From assembly GCF_028446585.1 (NCBI RefSeq), contig NZ_JAPFQL010000006.1, positions 1-64,000 of the forward strand: a DNA stretch of 64,000 bases, read 5' to 3'. Position 1 is the stretch's first letter. Each line of letters opens with the position of its first letter. The notes beneath the pieces were generated by a model that saw only the letters and a program-made list of their open reading frames with translations, was not told the origin of the DNA and did not search any database. A program made the translations under genes and the position numbers. Source of the stretch: Intrasporangium calvum (GTDB taxonomy: Bacteria > Actinomycetota > Actinomycetes > Actinomycetales > Dermatophilaceae). This document shows positions 32,818-41,792 of the stretch, piece by piece.

Positions 32818-33837
32818 ATGACGGACCAGGGCAGCTACGTCGAGCCGAGCTACGAGCGGGACACCCGCTACATCACCACCCGCATCACCGCGGACGGACG
32901 CGACGGCTACCCCGTGGAGCCCGGGCGCTACCGCCTCGTCGTGGCGCGCGCCTGCCCCTGGGCCAACCGCGCGATCATCGTCAGGCGGCTCCTGGGGCTC
33001 GAGGACGCGCTCTCCATGGGGATCTGCGGCCCGGTGCACGACAAGCGCAGCTGGACCTTCGACCTCGACCCCGGCGGCGTGGACCCCGTCCTCGGCATCC
33101 CGCGGATCCAGGACGCCTACTTCAAACGGGACCCGGGCTACCCACGCGGCATCACCGTGCCGGCGATCGTCGACATCCCGACTGGTGCCGTGGTGACCAA
33201 CGACTTCCCTCAGATGACCCTGGACCTGTCGACCGAGTGGCGAGAGCACCACCGGGAGGGGGCCCCGGACCTCTATCCGGAGGCGTGGCGGGACGAGATC
33301 GACGAGATGGCGCGGGTGAACTACACGGAGGTCAACAACGGCGTCTACCGGTGTGGCTTCGCGGGCACCCAAGAGGCCTACGACGCCGCCTACGACCGGC
33401 TCTGGCGCCGCCTGGACTGGCTGGAGGACCACCTCGCGACGCGCCGCTACCTGGTCGGCGACCACATCACCGAGGCGGACGTGCGGCTGTTCACGACGCT
33501 CGTGCGGTTCGACCCCGTCTATCACGGTCACTTCAAGTGCAACCGGGTCAAGCTCATCGAGCTGCCCAACCTCTGGGGCTACGCCCGCGACCTCTTCCAG
33601 ACACCCGGCTTCGGGGACACGGTCGACTTCACGCACATCAAGGCGCACTACTACGTCGTCCATCGGGACATCAACCCCACCGGGGTGGTCCCAGCGGGTC
33701 CGGATCTGTCTGGCTGGGCGGCGGAGCACGGCCGCGCCGACCTGGGCGGGTCCCCCTTCGGTGACGGCACCCCGCCGGGGCCGCCGCGCGAGGTCGTTCC
33801 ACCCGAGCACAATCCAGTCCTCGAGCTTCTCCCCTAG
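32818..33837 (+). CDS. Xi-class glutathione S-transferase-like (glutathionyl-hydroquinone reductase) protein
   Basis: 339 residues. The thioredoxin-like half carries the catalytic Cys in ARACPWANR, the CPWA motif of Xi-class enzymes, and the helical C-terminal half contains DHITEADVRLF. Such enzymes reduce thiol-conjugated quinones. Most actinobacteria use mycothiol, so the thiol may not be glutathione. The ATG at 32818 was chosen; the longer frame starts upstream of the repeat. A Pro/Gly-rich tail ends the protein. Confidence 0.88.
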   Translation: MTDQGSYVEPSYERDTRYITTRITADGRDGYPVEPGRYRLVVARACPWANRAIIVRRLLGLEDALSMGICGPVHDKRSWTFDLDPGGVDPVLGIPRIQDAYFKRDPGYPRGITVPAIVDIPTGAVVTNDFPQMTLDLSTEWREHHREGAPDLYPEAWRDEIDEMARVNYTEVNNGVYRCGFAGTQEAYDAAYDRLWRRLDWLEDHLATRRYLVGDHITEADVRLFTTLVRFDPVYHGHFKCNRVKLIELPNLWGYARDLFQTPGFGDTVDFTHIKAHYYVVHRDINPTGVVPAGPDLSGWAAEHGRADLGGSPFGDGTPPGPPREVVPPEHNPVLELLP

Positions 33838-33841
33838 GACA

Positions 33842-33857
33842 CCGTATGCCGCTGAGT
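33842..33857 (+). repeat. Dispersed repeat supplying a start codon
   Basis: CCGTATGCCGCTGAGT; its ATG is the probable start of the MpaB-type gene. Confidence 0.65.
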
Positions 33858-34769
33858 TCGTTTGCGCCGCAAGCTGATCCGGGTGAGTGGATGAGTCGCG
33901 TGGTCGGCCCGCTGCGGGGCGCCATCGGTGACGCGATGCGGTCCCGGATCGCTGGACCCGACCGGGAGGCGAAGGAGGACCGGATCTGGCGCACGCCCGG
34001 GCCGCGCTGGTTCCGCGAGGGTGACCCCATCTGGACGGTGCACGCCGATCCGTCGATGTATGTCGGTGGCCTGCGTGCCCTGCTCGTGCAGAGCCTGCAC
34101 CCGCTCGCGATGGCCGGGGTGGCCGGCCACTCGGGGTTTCGTGGCGACCCCTGGGGCCGACTCCAGCGGACCGGTGCCTTCATCGCGACGACGACGTACG
34201 CCCGCATCGACGACGCGGAGGCCCTCATCAGGGCCGTGCGCTCGGTGCACTCCCGCGTCTCCGGCGTCGACGCCCAGGGTCGCGCCTACGCCGCGAGCGA
34301 TCCCCACCTGCTCCGCTGGGTCCACGACGCGGAGACCGAGAGCTTCCTCACCGCCTACCAGGCGTACGGCGCGCGGCCGCTCAGCCCGGTCGAGGCTGAC
34401 ACCTACGTGGCACAGATGGCCTCCATCAGCGAACGGCTGGGGGTGGAGGCTCTGCCGCGGACCGTCGCCGAGCTCGACGCAGACCTCGCGGGCTACGAGA
34501 GCGAGCTCGAGGCCTCGCCCGAGGCTCTCGACACCGCGCACTTCCTGCTGCGCGAGCCGCCGCTGCCGTGGGTGACGCGTCCGGTCTACGGCCTGCTCGC
34601 CGCGGCGGCCGTTGTCACCCTGCCACCGGTGGCGCGTGCGCTGCTGGAGCTGGACTCGGCTGCCGGGCGGCACGTGCCCGAGTCCGTCGTGCGGCGAGGC
34701 GGACGAGCGTTCACCGGAACGCTCCGGTGGGCCATCGACCACCCTGCCTACGAAGGCCTGGCCCGCTGA
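33846..34769 (+). CDS. MpaB/DUF2236-type oxygenase
   Basis: 307 residues of the latex-clearing/MpaB-like haem oxygenase family, with the typical HPLAMAGVAGHSGF, followed by ERLG and a hydrophobic segment near the C-terminus (PVYGLLAAAAVVTLPP). Substrate not known. The ATG at 33846 comes from the dispersed repeat and has AGGA eight bases before it; a second ATG at 33891 (MSRVVGP) is possible. It begins 8 bases after the GST-like gene and is probably co-transcribed. Confidence 0.82.
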   Translation: MPLSSFAPQADPGEWMSRVVGPLRGAIGDAMRSRIAGPDREAKEDRIWRTPGPRWFREGDPIWTVHADPSMYVGGLRALLVQSLHPLAMAGVAGHSGFRGDPWGRLQRTGAFIATTTYARIDDAEALIRAVRSVHSRVSGVDAQGRAYAASDPHLLRWVHDAETESFLTAYQAYGARPLSPVEADTYVAQMASISERLGVEALPRTVAELDADLAGYESELEASPEALDTAHFLLREPPLPWVTRPVYGLLAAAAVVTLPPVARALLELDSAAGRHVPESVVRRGGRAFTGTLRWAIDHPAYEGLAR

Positions 34770-34859
34770 GGGCTCACCGTCAGGACTGAAGGGGCGATGC
34801 CGGCGAGCATCGTTGACCGCCGGGCCGGTGACATGGACCTCGTGGGATCGAAGGGCGTG

Positions 34860-35750
34860 TCATCGCTTGGTCGAGAAGACGATGCGCTGGTCCTCCGGAG
34901 CGACCGTGGCCATGTAGTCGACGACCTCCTCGTTCAGCGAGGGCCAGGTCTTGTGCGTCTCGACGGGCACCACGGTCCCGACCACGTGGTCGGCATGGAC
35001 CTCGATGAGATTCCACGACTGGGGCCCGTCCACTCCCATGAGGAGCTCGCGGGGAACTCCCGCATCATCGACGTAGCTGACTCCCCCGGCCACGAAGACC
35101 GGGATGCCGCCAAGCGTCCCGAAGCTGGTCACGTGCAGATGCCCGCTCAGAATCGCGCGGACGTCCGTGCCCGCCAGCGCGGCCCGCAACCTCGGCACGT
35201 CCTCGAAATCGAGGAGCTGCATGAGGGGCGAGTGGTAGGCAATGGGCGGATGGTGCATGACGAGGACCGTGCCGTGGTCAGCGGGGACGGCCAGCTGATC
35301 GGCCAGCCAGGCGTACTGGGCGTCGGAGAACCCGCCGTGGTGGAAGCCGGGCAGGGCGGAGTCGATGGCGATGATGCGCAGTCCACCCACCAGGGTCACC
35401 GTGTCCTGCGGCTCGTCGGTGTCTTCGCCGAACAGTCCGGCCGCCAGGGCCCGGCGCTCATCGTGGTTGCCACCCGTGAGGACAACAGGTGCGTCGAGCC
35501 TCCCGGCCACGGGCTCCACGATCTCCCGCAGCAGCCGGTAGGCCTCCGGCTGTCCGCTGTCGGCAAGATCGCCGGAGAGGACCAGTGCGTCGAATCGCTC
35601 ACCAGAGCCTTCCACTCGGGCGAGTGCCTTGCGGAACTGGGCAGCGGAGTCGATGTGACCGTGGAGCAGCGCGTCCCCGGCCATCAGGTGCATGTCGCTC
35701 AGATGAGCGAGGACGTGAGTGGGGGTTGGCTGTGTTCCCTTGACCGCCAT
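34860..35750 (-). CDS. Calcineurin-like metallophosphoesterase (class III cyclic nucleotide phosphodiesterase type)
   Basis: 296 residues with the full metal-site set: LSDMHL, SGDLAD, GGNHDE, MHHPP and GHLH. These match CpdA-like cyclic nucleotide phosphodiesterases, although the real substrate could be another phosphoester. Cytoplasmic, no signal peptide. It stands alone on the minus strand; the 90-base gap to the MpaB-type gene shows nothing else. Confidence 0.88.
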   Translation of the reverse strand: MAVKGTQPTPTHVLAHLSDMHLMAGDALLHGHIDSAAQFRKALARVEGSGERFDALVLSGDLADSGQPEAYRLLREIVEPVAGRLDAPVVLTGGNHDERRALAAGLFGEDTDEPQDTVTLVGGLRIIAIDSALPGFHHGGFSDAQYAWLADQLAVPADHGTVLVMHHPPIAYHSPLMQLLDFEDVPRLRAALAGTDVRAILSGHLHVTSFGTLGGIPVFVAGGVSYVDDAGVPRELLMGVDGPQSWNLIEVHADHVVGTVVPVETHKTWPSLNEEVVDYMATVAPEDQRIVFSTKR

Positions 35751-35860
35751 GCACGTAGCGTATGCGGCCCGGCTTCACTCGGTGGGCGTAGCGTGACGGC
35801 GAGGCCCTCGTGGACCCGACTGCCGCCGACTGCCCCCGACTGCCCCCGAGGAGGAACACC

Positions 35861-36262
35861 GTGCCCCTGCCCCACGTCGTCACCGTGTGGAACAAGCGCT
35901 ACCTCAACAAGCTCCTCGTGCATCTGGCCGGCCATGGACCGTTCGTCGAGCTCGAGCACGTGGGCCGGCGCACGGGTTCGGTCTACCGGGTGCCCTTGGT
36001 GGCGATCCGGCACGGCGGCCAGGTCACCATTGCCCTGACGTACGGACCCCGGGTGGACTGGCTCCGCAACCTGCGGGCCGCTCAGGGTGGGCGAATGCAC
36101 CTCGGCCACAGCCTGCTGGTGCTCGGGCCGCCACGACGCATCGCGACCGCGGAGGGACTGCGACGGATGCCCCCCGGTGCCCGGCAGATCCTTGCGTTGA
36201 CCGGCACCCGCGACTACGTCGAGTTCGACATCCAGTCGGAGACGCCTTTCACCGGGTGGTGA
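35861..36262 (+). CDS. Deazaflavin (F420)-dependent nitroreductase/quinone reductase family protein
   Basis: 133 residues of the split-barrel Ddn family: VELEHVGRRTGSVYRVPLV, then GPRVDWLRNL. Such proteins use F420H2 to reduce quinones or nitro compounds. The GTG at 35861 follows a very good GAGGAGG site by 6 bases; the ATG at 35810 has none. It ends 3 bases before the convergent nei gene. Confidence 0.85.
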   Translation: MPLPHVVTVWNKRYLNKLLVHLAGHGPFVELEHVGRRTGSVYRVPLVAIRHGGQVTIALTYGPRVDWLRNLRAAQGGRMHLGHSLLVLGPPRRIATAEGLRRMPPGARQILALTGTRDYVEFDIQSETPFTGW

Positions 36263-36265
36263 TGG

Positions 36266-37135
36266 TCAGCGTCTGCGCCGGCGCTGGCACCCGGGGCACC
36301 AGTAGAGGGTCCGGCCTCCGATGAGCTGCTCCCGCACGATTCGTCCGCAGCGGTCACAAGGCTGGCCCGTGCGCTTGTAGGTGTGGAACCGGCGCTCGAA
36401 GTGATCTCCCAGGCGTTCGCCGGTCAAGGCCTCGGTGATGCTCAGTGACGAGCCGTCGGCCACCATCTCGGCCGCGGCATCGACCTGGTCCTGCATGGTG
36501 AGGATCTGGGAGAAGGCCATCCCAAGTGGCAGGAGGATGACCAGGTCGTTCCACACCCGCTCCCACAGCACCCGTCCCAGCTCCTTGCCGGGGGTGAAGG
36601 GGTCGATGCGATGCCGGAAAAGGACCTCGCAGCGGTAGACGTTGCCCACGCCGGCGACCACGGACTGATCGAGCAGCAGATCGGCGATCGCCTTGCGGCT
36701 CCGGGCAATTCGGTCCCAGGAGCGGAGCGCTCCAGTGTCCTGATCCGGTCGGTGCAGCGGGTCCGGGCCCAGCTTGGCGAGGACGGACTGGCGATCCTCC
36801 TCGTCGACCAGGGCGCAGATCATCGGTCCCCGCAGTTCCGCGACGTGGCTGCGACCTTCGAGCCGTAAACGCGCCGGCGTGCCGGGGCTGTCGTATTGAA
36901 CTGCATGTTTCACGTGAAACGAGCCGATGAGGCCCAGGTGCACGTGCAGTATCAGGTCCTCGAAGTCGATGAAGAGGTGCTTGCCACGCGCGGTGGCTTG
37001 GTCGAGTGGTCGGCCGTCGAGCAGTGCCGCGTCCGCGGCGAAGCGCCCCTGCGGGCTGGACACGGCGAGTCGCTCGCCCCCGAGCGTCCGGTTCAGCCGA
37101 GCCGCAAGGGCGTGGATCGTGTGTCCTTCGGGCAC
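36266..37135 (-). CDS. nei: Endonuclease VIII-like DNA glycosylase (Fpg/Nei family)
   Basis: 289 residues. The mature N-terminus PEGHTIH (catalytic Pro2, Glu3) marks Nei rather than Fpg. The helix-two-turn-helix (VVAGVGNVYRCEVLFRHRI) and C-terminal zinc finger (CDRC and CPGC) are present. It removes oxidised bases. GTG start at 37135, one base past the parB stop, so it is probably in the parA-parB transcript. A parS site at 36906-36921 is inside the coding sequence, read as SFHVKH. Confidence 0.93.
   Translation of the reverse strand: MPEGHTIHALAARLNRTLGGERLAVSSPQGRFAADAALLDGRPLDQATARGKHLFIDFEDLILHVHLGLIGSFHVKHAVQYDSPGTPARLRLEGRSHVAELRGPMICALVDEEDRQSVLAKLGPDPLHRPDQDTGALRSWDRIARSRKAIADLLLDQSVVAGVGNVYRCEVLFRHRIDPFTPGKELGRVLWERVWNDLVILLPLGMAFSQILTMQDQVDAAAEMVADGSSLSITEALTGERLGDHFERRFHTYKRTGQPCDRCGRIVREQLIGGRTLYWCPGCQRRRRR
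36906..36921. other. parS: parS site within nei
   Basis: TGTTTCACGTGAAACG, 15 of 16 matches to the parS consensus bound by ParB. Confidence 0.9.
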
Positions 37136-37136
37136 G

Positions 37137-38228
37137 TCAGGAGCGCGACTCGAGGCCCATGATGCCCATGATCCGCTTGAGGTCCTCCATCGAGGCGAAC
37201 TCGACCGTGATCTTGCCCTTGCGCTGCCCCAGCGAGATCGCCACTCGGGTCTCGAGGTGGTCGGCCAGACCGGTCGTGAAGTCGTCGAGCTGCGGGTGAC
37301 GCGTGCCTGCGCGGGGACGCCGCGGCTTGGGCACCACATCGCCATCACCGAGGGCGACCAGCTCCTCGACGGTCCGGACTGACAGCCCTTCGGCGACGAT
37401 CCGCTGAGCCATGCGCTCCATGGCCGCAGCGTCCGCCAGGCCGAGCAGCGCCCGCGCGTGACCGGCGCTGAGGACTCCGGCTGCGACACGCCGCTGCACG
37501 AGTGGCGGGAGCTTGAGCAGCCGGAGCGTGTTGGAGATCTGGGGTCGCGAGCGGCCGATGCGGTGGGCGAGCTCCTCGTGGGAGCAGCCGAAGTCATCGA
37601 GCAACTGCTGGTATGCAGCTGCTTCCTCGAGTGGGTTCAGCTGGCTGCGGTGCAGGTTCTCCAGGAGGGCATCCCGCAGCAGCGCGTCGTCCTGGGTGTC
37701 CTTGATGATGGCGGGGATCGTCTCGAGCTCGGCCTGCTGCGCCGCACGCCAGCGCCGCTCGCCCATGATCAGTTCAAACTGCTTGCCCTCTGCCTCGGCC
37801 AGTTGGCCAGCGGGGATGCGGCGCACGACGATGGGCTGCAGGACCCCGATCTCCCGGATGGAGTGCACCAGCTCAGCCATGTCGTCCTCGTCGAAGACCG
37901 ACCGGGGCTGCTTGGGGTTGGGGCGGATCAGGTCGGTGACCAGCTCTGCGAACTCGGCGCCGGGCACAGGGGCCAGCCCCTCCACCTCCGGGGCCACGGG
38001 CTCCGAGCCGGTGGCCGCGGGAGCTTGTGCCACCACGGGGGCTGATCCGTTGGGCGAGGAGGCGCCCGATCCGTTGCTGGCTGTGATGCCGTCCCGGGAC
38101 TCCCCCGCCGGCCCGCCGGCCTTCTGCTCCGGGAAGAAGACGTCTACCGGACGGCCGCCCCCGCCAGACGGCGCGCTCGGGATGAGCGCTCCCAGTCCAC
38201 GACCCAGTGCCCGCCGCTTCTCCGCCAT
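37137..38228 (-). CDS. parB: Chromosome partitioning protein ParB
   Basis: 363 residues. The N-terminal segment [10 protein letters not shown] contacts ParA. After a Pro/Ser/Gly linker, the CTP-binding motif GERRWRA and [14 protein letters not shown] are present, then the helix-turn-helix and a C-terminal dimer domain. It loads as a CTP clamp on the five parS sites seen between 36.9 and 41.2 kb and cooperates with ParA upstream. Confidence 0.97.
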   Translation of the reverse strand: MAEKRRALGRGLGALIPSAPSGGGGRPVDVFFPEQKAGGPAGESRDGITASNGSGASSPNGSAPVVAQAPAATGSEPVAPEVEGLAPVPGAEFAELVTDLIRPNPKQPRSVFDEDDMAELVHSIREIGVLQPIVVRRIPAGQLAEAEGKQFELIMGERRWRAAQQAELETIPAIIKDTQDDALLRDALLENLHRSQLNPLEEAAAYQQLLDDFGCSHEELAHRIGRSRPQISNTLRLLKLPPLVQRRVAAGVLSAGHARALLGLADAAAMERMAQRIVAEGLSVRTVEELVALGDGDVVPKPRRPRAGTRHPQLDDFTTGLADHLETRVAISLGQRKGKITVEFASMEDLKRIMGIMGLESRS

Positions 38229-38342
38229 CTAGCTGTCCCTCCACGTTGTCGCCGCGACCATCGCGCCGGCCCAAGTCTAGGTGACCGTGCACGCAGGCAT
38301 CGGCACGAGCAACTGGCGTCGCTCTCGTGTCGTCACCTGCAC

Positions 38343-38358
38343 CGTTTCACGTGAAACA
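38343..38358. other. parS: parS site upstream of parB
   Basis: CGTTTCACGTGAAACA, 15 of 16 consensus matches, in the parA-parB gap. Confidence 0.9.
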
Positions 38359-38397
38359 GGAACCGAGGTCGCCACGGACACATGAAACGGGCGGGCC

Positions 38398-38413
38398 TGT
38401 TTCACGTGAAACA
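38398..38413. other. parS: Perfect parS site inside a 36-bp palindrome
   Basis: TGTTTCACGTGAAACA, a perfect parS consensus. It is the centre of a perfect palindrome from 38388 to 38423 whose outer arms are CGGGCGGGCC / GGCCCGCCCG. The palindrome lies 22 bases past the parA stop and could also serve as the parA terminator. Confidence 0.92.
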
Positions 38414-38444
38414 GGCCCGCCCGGTGTCTTAGCGGCGCTTCGGG

Positions 38445-40283
38445 TCAAACCTGACCCGCGGCCCCTCGATCAGCGATCTCTCCCGCCGCCTCCAAGTAGG
38501 CGAGGGCGCCGCTGCTGGTGGGGTCGTAGGTCATCACCGTCTCGCCGAAACTGGGCGCTTCCGACACGCGAACGGAGCGCGGCACGGTGATTCGCAGTAC
38601 CTGCTCGGGGAAGTGCTCACGCACCTCATCGGCCACCTGAGCAGACAACCGGGTCCGGCCGTCGTACATCGTCAGGAGAATCGTCGATACGTGCAGCGCA
38701 GGATTGAGGTGAGACCGCACGAGCTCGATGTTCTTGAGGAGCTGTGAGAGTCCCTCGAGTGCGTAGTACTCGCACTGAATGGGGATGAAGACCTCGGTCG
38801 CCGCCACCATGGCGTTGACGGTGAGCAGGCCGAGACTCGGCGGGCAGTCGATCAGGATGTAGTCGTACTCGTGGCCTGTCTCGGCCGCCGCGACGATCGC
38901 CTTCTGCAGGCGCGACTCACGGGCTACCAAGGACACGAGCTCGATCTCCGCCCCAGCCAGATCGATGGTTGCCGGAGCGCAGAAGAGCCCGTCAACGGTT
39001 GTGCAGGGCTGAACCACGTCGAGCAACGGAGTGCCGTCGACCAGTACGTCGTAGATCGACGGGACTTCGGCGTGGTGGTCGATGCCCAGAGCGGTGCTGG
39101 CGTTGCCCTGCGGGTCCAGGTCGATGACGAGGACCTTGAGGCCCGACTGAGCCATCGCGGCAGCGACGTTGACTGTCGTGGTCGTCTTGCCCACGCCACC
39201 CTTCTGGTTCGCAACCGTCATGACGCGACTGTCGAGGGGCTTGGGGAAGGGGCGACCAGTCAGCTGGATCCGCCGGCGCAGGTTCTCGGCCACCGCGTGC
39301 TCGTCATCGACCGACGCGTGGTGAGTGTCGGTGGGCACCTCGGTCGTCACCCCGGCACCTGCTTCCGCGGGGGCTGTCGGGATGGACGCCAACCTGTCAT
39401 CCACATGGTTTTCCCCAACACCAAGGCCGGCCGATTCGTGCGGCACAGGCGCGTCGGCCGGCAGGTTTTCCACAGCCTCGTCCACAACGAGCTCGACCGC
39501 TGACATTGCAGGGGCTCCGCCATCGGCCGTGAGACTGCTGAGTCCCTCCGGCGGTGCGACGTCGCCACGGAAGTCGCGGGCCGTCCCCACCCCGGCTTCC
39601 TCGGCGGTGTGCTCCCCGTTTCCGTCGGGACTCGTCCGGGTGTCCAGGTCGGGGACTTGGTCAGTGCCGGTGCCCGCGCCTGATCCTGGGTGATCCTGCT
39701 GGTCGAGCGTCCCGGTGGAGAAGTAGATGTCCGCTCCGATCGCCCGACCATCGACGGCTGAGCGGGGCTCGGCGGGAGCGCTGGCGCGCAGTGCCGCACC
39801 CAGGCCTTCTGAGCGGAGGGTCTGGCCGGGCCGCAGTCCTCCTGCGACAGCCGGCTGCTGCTCGACAGTCGTCCCCGCTCCGCTGGCCGATGCGGCCCGC
39901 GCCGACACATCAGGCTCGGCAGGGACACGTGGACCCGTTTCGGAGGAGAGGGCCGACTCCTGCGTGTCTGCAGCGCCGTTCGGCTCTGGGGCGGGCCACT
40001 CGTAGGCCGGTGCCGAAGTGGTTCCCATCAATCCCGGGCTCTCTTCCGTGCTGGGGGAACCGTGGAGCTCTGACTCGGCCACGACGTCCGCCGCCCCGTC
40101 TTCGGTTTCACGTGAAACAGCTGCTGTGGCGTCCACCCAGCCGAGTCGTCGATGATCAGCCGTCGGCTCTGGAGTGGCAGTCGGCCAGCCAAGGTTGCTC
40201 ACGGGGTCGTTCCCTCCAGACGGATGTTCGCCAGTGCTTCTGCGGAACAGCTTGCGCCAACGTGATGGTCTCTTGTCGATCAT
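38445..40283 (-). CDS. parA: Chromosome partitioning ATPase ParA with long N-terminal extension
   Basis: 612 residues, about twice the usual ParA. The ATPase occupies roughly residues 345-612, with the deviant Walker A QKGGVGKTTTT, then DLDPQGNAST and LIDCPPSLGL. Residues 1-340 are low-complexity and acidic, rich in Ala/Glu/Gly/Pro/Ser/Thr, with no recognised domain. The ATG at 40283 overlaps the rsmG stop (ATGA), supporting the long form. A parS site (40104-40119) lies within the extension, read as VSRETE. It moves origins apart with ParB. Confidence 0.93.
   Translation of the reverse strand: MIDKRPSRWRKLFRRSTGEHPSGGNDPVSNLGWPTATPEPTADHRRLGWVDATAAVSRETEDGAADVVAESELHGSPSTEESPGLMGTTSAPAYEWPAPEPNGAADTQESALSSETGPRVPAEPDVSARAASASGAGTTVEQQPAVAGGLRPGQTLRSEGLGAALRASAPAEPRSAVDGRAIGADIYFSTGTLDQQDHPGSGAGTGTDQVPDLDTRTSPDGNGEHTAEEAGVGTARDFRGDVAPPEGLSSLTADGGAPAMSAVELVVDEAVENLPADAPVPHESAGLGVGENHVDDRLASIPTAPAEAGAGVTTEVPTDTHHASVDDEHAVAENLRRRIQLTGRPFPKPLDSRVMTVANQKGGVGKTTTTVNVAAAMAQSGLKVLVIDLDPQGNASTALGIDHHAEVPSIYDVLVDGTPLLDVVQPCTTVDGLFCAPATIDLAGAEIELVSLVARESRLQKAIVAAAETGHEYDYILIDCPPSLGLLTVNAMVAATEVFIPIQCEYYALEGLSQLLKNIELVRSHLNPALHVSTILLTMYDGRTRLSAQVADEVREHFPEQVLRITVPRSVRVSEAPSFGETVMTYDPTSSGALAYLEAAGEIADRGAAGQV
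40104..40119. other. parS: parS site within parA
   Basis: GGTTTCACGTGAAACA, 15 of 16 consensus matches, in the codons of the ParA N-terminal extension. Confidence 0.88.
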
Positions 40284-41086
40284 CTAGTACGACGTCCTCG
40301 ATCGCGAGACGACGAGCCGGACGTTCGGCCACTCTTGGGCCGGTCCGCACGCCTTCGGGCTGAGCCGGCGCTCGACGGCGCCTGACGGCGGAAGCGCCGA
40401 CGGTCAATGGAGTCCCCGATGGTCACACGCAGGACGATAGTCGGGTCCGCCACCATGCCTTCGCCAAAGGTCTCCACGGCGGCGTCGACAGCCCCCAGGC
40501 GGAGGAGCCGGGCGCGGCTCTCGGTCAGCTCCTCGTGAGCACGACTGCCCTTCAGTGCGAGCAACGAGCCGCCCGGCTCCAGGAGTGGCAACGTCCACTG
40601 GGCCAGTTGCACGATCCCCGACACCGCACGGGCAGTCACCCACGGGGCCGACAACTGGTCCCACAGCGACTCCGCCCGAGCGGTGTGGATCGTGACGTTG
40701 TCAAGGTCGAGCTGTGCGCTGACCCCCGAGAGCCATCCCGTTCGCCGGCTCAACGGTTCCACGAGGTGGATGTGCAGATCCGGTCGGGCAATCGCAAGGA
40801 CGAGACCGGGCAGGCCGGCGCCGGAGCCCACGTCGATCACGGGCTGACCCGACTCGCCTTCCGGAATGGCGTAGTGCAGCAAGCCGCAGTTGAGGATGTG
40901 ACGCTCCCACAGGCGGGGCGCTTCCCTCGGGCCGATCAGACCGTGACTGATCCCCGTGTCGGCGAGGATGGCGACAAAGGCCTCGGCCATGGCGATCCGC
41001 TTTCCGAACACCGCCGCCGCAACGGGGGGTGTGCGCAGTTCACCCGATTCGCCGGTCGGGGTCACCCCTGCACCAGAGTCGGCCAT
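40280..41086 (-). CDS. rsmG: 16S rRNA (guanine-N7) methyltransferase RsmG
   Basis: 268 residues. The SAM-binding core is PVIDVGSGAGLPGLVLA, preceded by RLWERHILNC. It modifies 16S rRNA (G527 in E. coli numbering); loss gives low-level streptomycin resistance in other species. A basic Arg/Ser-rich C-terminal tail of about 35 residues is longer than usual. The stop overlaps the parA start. Confidence 0.95.
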   Translation of the reverse strand: MADSGAGVTPTGESGELRTPPVAAAVFGKRIAMAEAFVAILADTGISHGLIGPREAPRLWERHILNCGLLHYAIPEGESGQPVIDVGSGAGLPGLVLAIARPDLHIHLVEPLSRRTGWLSGVSAQLDLDNVTIHTARAESLWDQLSAPWVTARAVSGIVQLAQWTLPLLEPGGSLLALKGSRAHEELTESRARLLRLGAVDAAVETFGEGMVADPTIVLRVTIGDSIDRRRFRRQAPSSAGSARRRADRPKSGRTSGSSSRDRGRRTR

Positions 41087-41151
41087 GGTTCTCCCGTCAT
41101 CGCATCCTGGGGTCGCCTCCGGCCCCCTCAGGCGAAGGCCGGACTTCGTCC

Positions 41152-41167
41152 TGTTTCACGTGAAACG
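41152..41167. other. parS: parS site between khpB and rsmG
   Basis: TGTTTCACGTGAAACG, 15 of 16 consensus matches, upstream of rsmG. Confidence 0.9.
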
Positions 41168-41177
41168 GCGACACCGA

Positions 41178-41792
41178 TCACTTGGGCAGGATGATGATGT
41201 GCCGGTTGGGGTCAACGCCCTCCGACTCAGAGACGAGACCCGCAGCAGCGACCACGTCGTGCACGACCTTGCGCTCAAAGGCGCTCATCGGCTCCAGTGC
41301 CTGCTTCTGCCCGGACTCGCGCACCGCCGCGATGGCGGTGTCGGCGAGAGCGACGAGCGCAGCCCGCCGCTCCGCGCGGTAGCCGGCCACGTCCAGCATC
41401 AGCCGGCTCCGTTCGCCAGTCTCGGCCTGAACTGCGAGCCGTGTGAGCTCCTGGAGTGCCTCCAGAACACGACCGTCCTGACCGACGAGTCGACGCGGCA
41501 CACGCCCCTCGTCCGAGTCGACGATCGCCACGGCGGCACGGTCCCCATCAACATCGACGTCGAGGTCTCCGTCGAGGTCCGCAATGTCGAGGAGGGTCTC
41601 GAGGAAGTCGGCCGCGACCTCTCCTTCACGCTCCAGCTGGGCCGTCCGCGCCGACTTGCCCTTCACGTGCGGGGCGTCCGAGCTGTCGGTGGTTCCCTCG
41701 TCAGCGACGACGGGAGTCGTGGGGTCAGCGCTGGGGTCGGCGCTGGGGTCGGTGGCGAGCTCGGTGTCGCCCTCGTGCGTGGTCTCACTCAT
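41178..41792 (-). CDS. khpB: Jag/KhpB-type RNA-binding protein (KH-R3H)
   Basis: 204 residues. An acidic N-terminus is followed by a KH domain (GRVPRRLVGQDGRVLEALQ) and an R3H domain (ERRAALVALADTA, then MSAFERKVVHDVVA). It binds RNA and partners KhpA; its place between yidC and rsmG is standard. ATG at 41792 has GGAG ten bases before it; the upstream in-frame start at 41828 was rejected. Confidence 0.92.
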   Translation of the reverse strand: MSETTHEGDTELATDPSADPSADPTTPVVADEGTTDSSDAPHVKGKSARTAQLEREGEVAADFLETLLDIADLDGDLDVDVDGDRAAVAIVDSDEGRVPRRLVGQDGRVLEALQELTRLAVQAETGERSRLMLDVAGYRAERRAALVALADTAIAAVRESGQKQALEPMSAFERKVVHDVVAAAGLVSESEGVDPNRHIIILPK

